Source: Cephaloticoccus sp. (GTDB taxonomy: Bacteria; Verrucomicrobiota; Verrucomicrobiia; Opitutales; Opitutaceae). Taken from it: a DNA stretch of 64,000 bases. The stretch is taken from assembly GCA_030833445.1 (NCBI GenBank), contig JAURHD010000001.1, positions 202,552 to 266,551 on the forward strand, in the 5' to 3' direction. The translations under genes and the position numbers were made by a program. The notes beneath the pieces were generated by a model, which saw only the letters and a program-made list of their open reading frames with translations, was not told the DNA's origin and ran no database searches. The number at the start of each line of letters is the position of its first letter. Positions within the stretch are counted from its first letter, which is position 1. Of this stretch, positions 29,426-37,408 are shown one piece after another.

Positions 29426-30561
29426 CGGCACGAGACAAATTGCGGGCCGAAGTCGTGGAGAAAATGATGCAGCCGCCGAAGCAATCGGTAGTGCGGACGG
29501 ATCTGCCCGCATGCTCCCAAGGGAGCCTGGAAATCGTAGTTCTTCACCGGCAGGTCGTTCCAGTTGGTGAAGGCGGTGTCCTGGCTCTCCATCAACCGCG
29601 TGCGGTGCCCGGTCGGATTGGTGCCCCCATGATACATGTAGTAACCGGGTGAGTTGGAGCCGGAGCCGAGCTTGACCAGGGTGGTTGCCAGGATGTCGCG
29701 AGGATCGATCCGGATGCGCCGATGGTAACTGCTCATCATGCCGCCACCGATTTCGCAGGTGAGGTAGGGATAGCGCGTCACATCCGGATCGTCGGTCGTG
29801 TCGCGGCGCCCCAAGGCTTCGTTCGCAATATTGGCGTCGGTGCGTTGCGTGGAGAAATGGAAACCCGACCAATACAGCCCGGGCATCCCGGTGGTCTCGC
29901 GATCCCAAAACCCTTCGGCATACACGCCGTAGAGCGGGATGAATTCGCCGAAAGGCAAGGGCGTGCTCAGGGCTGGCCAGCCGGTGCGGGTGTAGAGCGG
30001 CACGTCGAGCCCGGCGTCTAGGGCCATCTGTTTGAGCGTGAGCAGATGCGCGGCCGGGCCGGCGTATTCGTTTTCGATCTGCACGCCGAATACGGGACCG
30101 CCGTCCTTCCACAATAGCCCCCGCAATTGCGTCGCGATCTGCGCATAAAACTTCCGCGTCGCGGTCAGATAAACAGGATCATCCGCGCGCACTTCGCCCG
30201 CGGCGGCGAGCAACCAGTCCGGCAGGCCGCCGTGCCTCACTTCGCCATGACACCACGGCCCAATGCGCACGATGACTTTTAGTCCGGCGTGCTCTGCGAG
30301 TTCGATGAAATGCCGCAGGTCCTTGTCGCCGGACCATTCCCAGTGTCCGGCGATTTCCTCGTGGTGAATCCAAAAAACATAACTCGCCACGATCTCGATG
30401 CCGCCCTGCTTGATCTTGGCCAGTTCCTGCGCCCAGTCGGCGATGGGGTAACGCGAAAAATGAAATTCACCCATGGCGGGCGCCCAGCGCCGGCCATTCA
30501 GAAGCAAACTGCAGGTATCCACGTTTAGGGTGTCCCCGTTGGGTGCCTGATCCGTGCCCAT
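29415..30561 (-). pseudogene. Glycoside hydrolase family 35 beta-galactosidase, catalytic domain; C-terminal domains missing
   Basis: MGEFHFSRYPIADWAQELAKIKQGGIEIVASYVFWIHHE, GVQIENEY, YLTCEIGGGM; GH35 similarity stops around LHDFGPQ/ALPD. 3' boundary approximate. Confidence 0.7.
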
Positions 30562-30730
30562 TTGAAAATTGCACGGCTCAGTCGGGAGGGACGCCGGCAA
30601 GGCAAGGGTTAGCAGCGCGGGGGGGCATGAGGTGAGGTGGCGCAGGACCACCGCCTTATGATCCCGGGGATTCCCGGTGGCGCGAACCGGGGTGATTCAG
30701 ACAGTGGGAAGGGGAAAAGACCAAACCGAT

Positions 30731-30811
30731 TTGAATGTGGAACTCAGGAACGGCTGGGAAATACCACGGATCAGAAAGTCCCGTTCCAGCTTTCCTGAGT
30801 TCCACATTCAA
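30731..30811. repeat. Inverted-repeat (REP/MITE-like) element, copy B
   Basis: Perfect 20-bp arms ttgaatgtggaactcaggaa (30731-30750) and ttcctgagttccacattcaa (30792-30811); left half nearly identical to copy A. Confidence 0.85.
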
Positions 30812-30831
30812 CCGGATCGGAAAAATGCAGA

Positions 30832-30853
30832 GGCGGGATCAGGCGATCCCGCC
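30832..30853. repeat. Short palindrome GGCGGGATC-aggc-GATCCCGCC abutting GH51 stop codon
   Basis: 9-bp perfect stem, 4-nt loop; related palindrome at 35036-35054. Confidence 0.8.
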
Positions 30854-32356
30854 CTACAGTTTGAGTATGACCACGGATTTGGCGGGAAGCTCGACGGTGA
30901 GTTGGCCGCCGTCCAGTTTCGCGCCGGTGAAGTCCGCCGGCTTGATGGCCTCCGGATGGTCGAAGGTGTTGTGGGTGTTCATCGCCGGGGCGGTGAGCAC
31001 GCGGCCGGAGACTTTGTCGGCGGAGATGCCGGTGAGCGCGCACTGCACGGTGATGGCGTGGTGCGGATTTGTGTTCACGAGCGAGAGATGGACCCGCCCG
31101 GCGGCGTTACGCGAGGCCGACGCACTGACCGCGGGAATCTTCTCCTGGCCAAATGCATAATCCGGCGTGGTCAGCGTGACCGGGATCACCGTCGCGCCTT
31201 GATGCACCTTGAACATTTCGAAGACGTGGTAAGTCGGCGTCAGCAGCATGCGCGGACCGTCGGTCAGCACCATGGCCTGCAGCACGTTGATGGTCTGCGC
31301 GATGTTGGTCATCGTGACGCGATCGGCATGTGCGTGGAAGATGTGAAAGTTGAGCCCGGCGACGATGGCATCGCGCAGCGTGCTCTGCTGGTAAAGGAAC
31401 CCGGGGTTGGTGCCGGGTTCGACGTTATACCAAGTGCCCCATTCATCGATGATCATGCCGACGCGTTTCGCCGGATCGTGTTGATCCATGATGGCGCCGT
31501 GCTTGGTGATCAGCTCCTCCATGAAGAGGGTCTTGCGCAGGGTGGTGATCCAGAGGTCCTCGCCGAATTCGGTGGCCGAGCCCTTGTTCTGCCAGCTGTC
31601 ATTGGGCAGGGTGTAGTAGTGCAGCGAAAGTCCGTGCATGAGCGGCGCGGCCTTCTTCATCAGCACTTCCGTCCAGTTGTAGTCACTGCCGTTGGCCCCG
31701 CAGGCGTAGCGCTGGATCGGGTGGGTGGGGCGGTAGTTTTTGACGAAGGTGTTATAGCGGCGGTATTGGTCGGAATAATATTCCGGCGTCATGTTGCCGC
31801 CGCAGCCCCAGCTCTCGTTGCCGACGCCGAAGTAGCGCACCACCCACGGTTCGTCGCGGCCGTTGGCGCGGCGCAGGTTGGCCATCGGCGAAATCGCGTC
31901 GGAGGTCATATACTCGACCCATTCCATCATTTCCTGGACCGTGCCGCTGCCGACATTACCGCAGATGTAGGCGTCGCAGCCGAGCTGGCCGACGAGGTCC
32001 ATGAACTCGTGGGTGCCAAAATGGTTGTTTTCGACGACGTTGCCCCAATGCGTGTTGATCATCGCTGGGCGCGACTCGCGCGGACCGATGCCATCCTTCC
32101 AATGATACTCGTCGGCGAAGCAACCGCCCGGCCAGCGCAGCACCGGGATGTCGAGTTGCTTCAGGGCGGCGATCACGTCGTTGCGGATACCGCGGGTATT
32201 GGGAATCGGCGAATCGGAGCCGACCCAGACGCCCTCGTAAATGCAGCGACCGAGATGCTCGGCGAAATGACCGTAGACATTGCGGTTGATGACGGGGCCG
32301 GTTTGACCGGCATCCAATTTGAGCACGGCGGGAGCTGAGGTAGGGGAAGAGGCCAT
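30854..32356 (-). CDS. Alpha-L-arabinofuranosidase, GH51
   Basis: From [94 protein letters not shown]. Confidence 0.95.
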   Translation of the reverse strand: MASSPTSAPAVLKLDAGQTGPVINRNVYGHFAEHLGRCIYEGVWVGSDSPIPNTRGIRNDVIAALKQLDIPVLRWPGGCFADEYHWKDGIGPRESRPAMINTHWGNVVENNHFGTHEFMDLVGQLGCDAYICGNVGSGTVQEMMEWVEYMTSDAISPMANLRRANGRDEPWVVRYFGVGNESWGCGGNMTPEYYSDQYRRYNTFVKNYRPTHPIQRYACGANGSDYNWTEVLMKKAAPLMHGLSLHYYTLPNDSWQNKGSATEFGEDLWITTLRKTLFMEELITKHGAIMDQHDPAKRVGMIIDEWGTWYNVEPGTNPGFLYQQSTLRDAIVAGLNFHIFHAHADRVTMTNIAQTINVLQAMVLTDGPRMLLTPTYHVFEMFKVHQGATVIPVTLTTPDYAFGQEKIPAVSASASRNAAGRVHLSLVNTNPHHAITVQCALTGISADKVSGRVLTAPAMNTHNTFDHPEAIKPADFTGAKLDGGQLTVELPAKSVVILKL

Positions 32357-32522
32357 AGGAAAAGTGGACAGGGTTGAGGTGAACGAGAAATTAGATTCAG
32401 CGCATCGGGTTGCACGAACTGGAGTTTCGGACAGTCCATGCGGCACTCGATGAGATGCGAACACTCCGAATACAAGGGGCTTCCCGTGTCGATACGAATA
32501 CGCCTAGCTTAGCGGATACCCC

Positions 32523-32840
32523 ATGAAAAAACTCCAATCTTTGGCTACGGCACAAGGGGGTGGATTTCAGCCAAAGTTGATCTGTGATTCTGTTGGCCAA
32601 TGTATGGCGGCTGTGCGGACGGGGAGTTACGCGGCGGTGATCCCAACGCAGGCATGGGAGAATGATCCTAATCTTGAATGTGAAGTCGTTGATGACATCG
32701 GTTTGGCTGATCTGGACCGACCGGTTGTTCTCGCTTGGAGTCGGCGTAATCTTGAATCTATCGGAGAGGCTTTGGAGAAGTATCGTGACAACCTAAAGGT
32801 TGCGTTGGTTGAAGAGGCTGCACAGCGAGGCATGACGTAA
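32523..32840 (+). pseudogene. C-terminal fragment of a LysR-family regulator substrate-binding domain
   Basis: FQPKLICDSVGQCMAAVRTGSYAAVIPTQAW...LDRPVVLAWSRRNLESI resembles the end of LysR effector domains; no HTH part in frame. Confidence 0.6.
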
Positions 32841-33026
32841 CGCCCAACTTAATGGCCGAGGCTTTTCGTTGGCTTTATGGGCCTCACGATCAAAGAATAT
32901 CTTGAGAACAAGCACTTACGAAATTGGAAGCAGGAGTTGTCCACCCCCTGATTGGAAGCACAAGCTGTCCAAAGCGGCCAACTACTGGTTCCATCGACAC
33001 CATGCGAAGCTCGCCGGAGCGAAGCA

Positions 33027-33102
33027 TGGTGGGCCGGGCGGGATTCGAACCCGCAACCAAAGGATTATGAGTCCTCTGCTCTAACCGTTGAGCTACCAGC
33101 CC
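33027..33102 (-). tRNA. tRNA with CAT anticodon (tRNA-Met or, more likely, tRNA-Ile2); CCA encoded
   Basis: Cloverleaf GGGCTGG TA GCTC AACGGTTA GAGC A GAGGA CTCATAA TCCTT TGGTT GCGGG TTCGAAT CCCGC CCGGCCC ACCA. Confidence 0.95.
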
Positions 33103-33210
33103 TTAACCAAGGGAGTGTTGCTAGGGGTGCGAATCCGTCGAGTCAATCGCATGAAGCCAGGAATAGTCTGCAGGACTACCGGCATCTGGGCTATCCACAA
33201 TCCACTCACT

Positions 33211-33380
33211 GACTTTCGGCATTTCTTTGCGACGCCTTGCATCGATGCTGGTGTGGATATTCCCACCGTGAGCCGCTGGCTGGGACACAAGGGCGGCGGT
33301 GCTTTGGCGATGCGCGTCTCTATGGGCACCTACGGCAGGAGCACAGAAATACAGAGTTTAAGAAGCGCTCTTTCAACTGA
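33211..33380 (+). pseudogene. C-terminal remnant of tyrosine recombinase/integrase, frameshifted
   Basis: DFRHFFATPCIDAGVDIPTVSRWLGHKGGGALAMRV in one frame, then YGHLRQEHRNTEFKKRSFN* after a 2-nt shift at about 33319-33320. Confidence 0.8.
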
Positions 33381-33431
33381 GCGCAGAATCCTGGAATCGC
33401 ACTGCTATGCCCAAGAGAGGATGTCACATAA

Positions 33432-33944
33432 TCACTCCAGAGTAATACCATTGACCTTCAACGTGAAGTTCAGGGTCACCGATTCATATATTCCATTATT
33501 ATGCATAGCTGGTCTGAAATATGCGTGATTGCTGCCTTTGGACGATTTGAACCAGAAAGTTTTCCCATTGATGGTAAGAGGGAGATGCTTAAGTAGGGTC
33601 CTTTTCGATTCGACTAGATCCTCACTGACGGGGATTGGAAACTCTATCGTTCCAATCTCATTATCATGAATTATGATTTTACTGGTTTGATACTGGCTAC
33701 TTAGACCAACTTCCCGCACAGCCCAATAATTGCCTCTCACAGAAGCCATTGCGTCGTAGTATTTCTCGCAGTGGATCTCTTTTCTGATGATCTCTCGATT
33801 CTGATATTGGAGCTCAATAACAAAGGTTTTATCAATTGGAATTACGGTTCGAGGGATCTTGGCATCCAAGCCATTGATAAATGTGCATCCCACAAGAAAG
33901 CAGACAGATAATCCTACGAAAATCATGGGACCTAGCTTTTTCAT
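33432..33944 (-). CDS. Hypothetical lipoprotein
   Basis: MKKLGPMIFVGLSVCFLVGCTF lipobox; 170 aa, locally AT-rich composition. Confidence 0.65.
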   Translation of the reverse strand: MKKLGPMIFVGLSVCFLVGCTFINGLDAKIPRTVIPIDKTFVIELQYQNREIIRKEIHCEKYYDAMASVRGNYWAVREVGLSSQYQTSKIIIHDNEIGTIEFPIPVSEDLVESKRTLLKHLPLTINGKTFWFKSSKGSNHAYFRPAMHNNGIYESVTLNFTLKVNGITLE

Positions 33945-34085
33945 ATGTTCAGCGATGACGGCGATTCTACCATAGCTGGACAGTTATTAACCACATAAAC
34001 AAGGAAAGGCCAGTGAGAGCTGGTCTGCATAGCCGGCCAGCGAAAATGCGTTGTTTGCGCCATGAATCCATGAATGGTTTGGCTG

Positions 34086-35027
34086 ATGAAGATTGTTGTT
34101 TTGGACGGGCATGTGCTCAACCCCGGTGACTTGGATTGGTCGGCCCTGCAGGCGCTCGGCTCCTGTGAAATCCACGACCGCACCCCGGCGGATCAGATCG
34201 TCGCCCGGGCGACCGGCGCCGATGTCGTGCTGACCAACAAGTGTCCCCTGTCCGCAGAAACGATTGCGCAACTGCCCGGCTTGAAGTTCATCGGTGTGCT
34301 CGCAACCGGTTACAATGTGGTCGATGTCGCCGCGGCCAAGACACGCGGCATCGCGGTCAGCAATGTGCCGATCTACGGCACGAAGTCCGTCGCCCAGCAT
34401 GTCTTTGCCTTGATCCTGGAGCATACGCAGCACGTCGGCGCCCACGCCGCGGCGGTGCAAGCAGGGCGCTGGAGCCGCAATCCCGATTGGTGTTTCTGGG
34501 ACTCCCCGTTGGTCGAGCTCGATGGACGCGTGCTGGGGATTGTCGGCTATGGCCGCATCGGCCAGGCGGTGTCGGACTTGGGCCGGGCCTTTGGCATGCA
34601 GGTGATTGTCCACTCGCGCAGTGCCAAGCCCGGGGTGGAGCAGGTGGGGCTCGATGAACTTTTTCAACGCAGCGACGTGGTTTCGCTGCACTGTCCGCTG
34701 ACTCCCGAAACCGAAGGGCTCGTGAATGCCGCGCGCCTTGGTTTGATGAAGCGCACGGCGTTGCTGGTGAACACCGGCCGCGGGCCGCTGGTCGTCGAGG
34801 CCGACCTCGCCGCCACCTTGAACGCCGGACTGATCGGCGGCGCGGCACTGGACGTCTTGTCCACCGAGCCGCCCAAACCCGACAATCCGTTGCCCACCGC
34901 CAAGAACTGTTTGGTGACGCCACACTTGGCATGGGCGACGCATGCGGCACGCAGCCGGTTGCTCAACACCGTCGTGGCCAACGTCCGCGCCTTCATCGAC
35001 GGTTCCCCGCAGAACGTGGTGAACTGA
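34086..35027 (+). CDS. D-2-hydroxyacid dehydrogenase
   Basis: LGIVGYGRIGQAVSDLGRAFGMQVIVHSR, NTGRGPLVVEADL, TPHLAWAT. Confidence 0.93.
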   Translation: MKIVVLDGHVLNPGDLDWSALQALGSCEIHDRTPADQIVARATGADVVLTNKCPLSAETIAQLPGLKFIGVLATGYNVVDVAAAKTRGIAVSNVPIYGTKSVAQHVFALILEHTQHVGAHAAAVQAGRWSRNPDWCFWDSPLVELDGRVLGIVGYGRIGQAVSDLGRAFGMQVIVHSRSAKPGVEQVGLDELFQRSDVVSLHCPLTPETEGLVNAARLGLMKRTALLVNTGRGPLVVEADLAATLNAGLIGGAALDVLSTEPPKPDNPLPTAKNCLVTPHLAWATHAARSRLLNTVVANVRAFIDGSPQNVVN

Positions 35028-35028
35028 A

Positions 35029-35113
35029 CTGTAGGGCGGGATCGCTGATCCCGCTTGGGCACATGGTGGAGCGGATTGACCCCAATTCGCTCGGCGCGTT
35101 GAGTCAACGCGCC
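35029..35113. repeat. Composite palindromic intergenic repeat
   Basis: GCGGGATC-gct-GATCCCGC (35036-35054) followed by GGCGCGTT-gagtc-AACGCGCC (35093-35113); first part shares ctgtagggcgggatcg with the 30.83 kb palindrome. Confidence 0.75.
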
Positions 35114-35199
35114 CCACCCAAGCCAGCCCCTCGGCGACGCCAGCCATTCACCGCGCCGCGCTTGCGTGCGGGCCGGCCGTGGCATCATGCTGGGTTTTT

Positions 35200-35940
35200 A
35201 TGCCCGCCACCCGCAAACCCAAACGTCACCAGCTGGAGCTGACAATGCTCGCCCAGCCGGACGACACAACCTGCGGGCCGACCTGCCTGCAGGCGGTCTA
35301 CCGCTACTGGGGGGAGAAAGTGGGCCTGCCCGAGGTCATCGCCTCGGTGCCGAAACTCGAAACCGGCGGCACGCTAGGCGTGTTGCTGGGCATCGATGCG
35401 CTCAAGCGCGGCTACCGCGTCGAACTCATCACTTACAATCTGCAGGTCTTCGATCCCACTTGGTTTACCAATCCTGACACGGATCTGGCCGCCAAGCTCG
35501 AGGCGCAGGCGAAGGCGAAGACCTCACAGAAACTGCGACTCGCCTGCCAGGCCTACGTTGAGTTCCTCCAACTCGGTGGTGTGGTGCGCGCGGCCGTGCT
35601 CAGCGGTTCGCTGATCCGCAAGCAGCTCAATCGTAATGTGCCGATCCTGACGGGGCTCAGCTCGACCAATCTGTATCAGGCCTCGCGCGAATATGGACCT
35701 GAGGACGAGGACGATGATGTGCGTGGCAGTCCATCGGGGCATTTCGTGGTCTTGAGTGGTTATGACCGCAAACTCCGCCAGGTGCACATCCATGATCCGT
35801 TGCAGGCGAACCCGCATTCGCCGACGCGCCGTTATTCCATCAACATCGACCGGGTGATTAACTCCATCCTGCTCGGAGTGCTGACCTACGATGCCAATTT
35901 GCTGATGATCGAACCTCCGTCCGAAGCAACCCATGCCTAG
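35200..35940 (+). CDS. Peptidase C39-like protein
   Basis: LAQPDDTTCGPTCLQAVYRYWG (Cys), SGHFVVLSGYD (His), VHIHDPL (Asp) triad-like arrangement. Confidence 0.8.
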   Translation: MPATRKPKRHQLELTMLAQPDDTTCGPTCLQAVYRYWGEKVGLPEVIASVPKLETGGTLGVLLGIDALKRGYRVELITYNLQVFDPTWFTNPDTDLAAKLEAQAKAKTSQKLRLACQAYVEFLQLGGVVRAAVLSGSLIRKQLNRNVPILTGLSSTNLYQASREYGPEDEDDDVRGSPSGHFVVLSGYDRKLRQVHIHDPLQANPHSPTRRYSINIDRVINSILLGVLTYDANLLMIEPPSEATHA

Positions 35941-37405
35941 CCTCATTGTCGTCAATAATCCGGACCGCTGGCCGTTTGATATTCCCGGCGTCGAAGTCGT
36001 CGCGGCGCGCGCCTACCTGACCGATCGCCGCTACACCACGCTGCGGCATGTGCAGGTGTTCAACCTCTGCCGATCCTATGGTTACCAGTCCGTGGGCTAC
36101 TACGTTTCGCTGCTCGCCGAGGCGCGCGGCCACCGGCCCCAGCCGAGCCTCTCCACCATCCAGGATCTGAAGTCGCCGGTCGTCGCGCGTATACTTTCCG
36201 AGGAACTCGACGAGCTCATCCAAAAGTCGCTGGCCCCGATCAAGGGCGATAGCTTTACGCTCAGCATCTACTTCGCGCGCAACATGGCGAAGACCTACGA
36301 CCGGCTGAGCCTGCAGCTCTACAACCAGTTTCAGTCGCCCTTGCTGCGGGCCCAATTCCTCCGGCGCGACGATCGTTGGGAAATGCGCGACATCAGCCCC
36401 GTGGCCGCGAGTGAAATCCCTGAGAATCACCGGCCCTTCGTCGCGGACGTGGCGCGTCAATTCATCGAAGGCCGCCGTCCGGCCAAACCACGCCGCACCC
36501 CCCCGCGCTACCATCTCGCGATTCTCTACGATCAGGCGGAGGACAACACGCCGTCGAATTTCAAGGCCATCCAGAAATTCATCAAGGCCGCGGACGCGTT
36601 CGATGTCGCCGCCGAGGTGATCACGCGTGACGATTATGCGCGGTTGGGCGAATTCGATGCACTCTTCATTCGCCAGACCACCGCGGTGAATCACTTCACC
36701 TTCCGCTTTGCCAGCCGGGCCGAGGCCGAGGGCCTCGTGGTGATCGACGATTCACGCTCGATCCTGCGCTGCACCAACAAGGTCTACCTTGCTGAACTGC
36801 TCGAACGGCACGACATCCTTTCACCCAAGACGATCATCGTGCACCGCGACAACCTCGACAGCGTGTGCGCCGAACTGGGTTTTCCGATTATTCTCAAGCA
36901 GCCCGACAGCGCGTTTTCGCTGGGCGTAAAAAAGGTGAAGACCCGCGAGGAATTTGATGCGCAGGTGGACGAACTTTTTGAGAAAACCGAACTGCTGGTC
37001 GCGCAGGAATTTCTCCAGACCGATTTCGACTGGCGCATCGGTGTGCTCGATCGCAAGCCGATCTACGCCTGCAAATACTTCATGGCGCGCAAGCATTGGC
37101 AGATCATCGCCAATGCCGCCGATGGCGATGCCGATTACGGCAAGGTCGAGGCAGTGCCACTGGAGCTCGTGCCACAGCAGGTCGTGCGCACGGCGGTCAA
37201 GGCGGCCGACCTGATCGGCGACGGACTCTATGGCGTCGATCTGAAACAGATGGGCCGGCAGTGCTGCGTGATCGAGGTCAACGACAACCCGAGTATTGAT
37301 GCCGGTTACGAGGACGTCCTGCTCAAGGACAGTCTTTACGAGCGCATCATGGAAGTTTTTGTCCGCCGCATCGAGAAACAGAAGGAACGCCGCTCCGAGG
37401 ACTGA
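35933..37405 (+). CDS. RimK-family ATP-grasp ligase with RimK-like N-terminal domain
   Basis: 490 aa; SYGYQSVGYYVSLLAEARGHRPQPS N-terminal domain, FPIILKQPDSAFSLGVKKVKT, QEFLQTDFDWRIGVLDRKPIYACKYFMARKHWQI, VIEVNDNPSIDAGYED. Confidence 0.9.
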   Translation: MPSLIVVNNPDRWPFDIPGVEVVAARAYLTDRRYTTLRHVQVFNLCRSYGYQSVGYYVSLLAEARGHRPQPSLSTIQDLKSPVVARILSEELDELIQKSLAPIKGDSFTLSIYFARNMAKTYDRLSLQLYNQFQSPLLRAQFLRRDDRWEMRDISPVAASEIPENHRPFVADVARQFIEGRRPAKPRRTPPRYHLAILYDQAEDNTPSNFKAIQKFIKAADAFDVAAEVITRDDYARLGEFDALFIRQTTAVNHFTFRFASRAEAEGLVVIDDSRSILRCTNKVYLAELLERHDILSPKTIIVHRDNLDSVCAELGFPIILKQPDSAFSLGVKKVKTREEFDAQVDELFEKTELLVAQEFLQTDFDWRIGVLDRKPIYACKYFMARKHWQIIANAADGDADYGKVEAVPLELVPQQVVRTAVKAADLIGDGLYGVDLKQMGRQCCVIEVNDNPSIDAGYEDVLLKDSLYERIMEVFVRRIEKQKERRSED

Positions 37406-37408
37406 GCT

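Noticed and set aside
30677-32338. 553-aa plus-strand ORF
   Set aside because: Antisense to a well-conserved GH51 arabinofuranosidase; spurious high-GC frame.
32869-33212. 71-aa and 86-aa plus-strand ORFs
   Set aside because: They overlap the tRNA gene (e.g. PGGIRTRNQRIMSPLL is translated tRNA complement), a common false annotation.
33088-33528. 146-aa plus-strand ORF as an intact recombinase
   Set aside because: Recombinase similarity covers only the middle; the Tyr segment is in another frame and catalytic upstream motifs are absent, so called a remnant.
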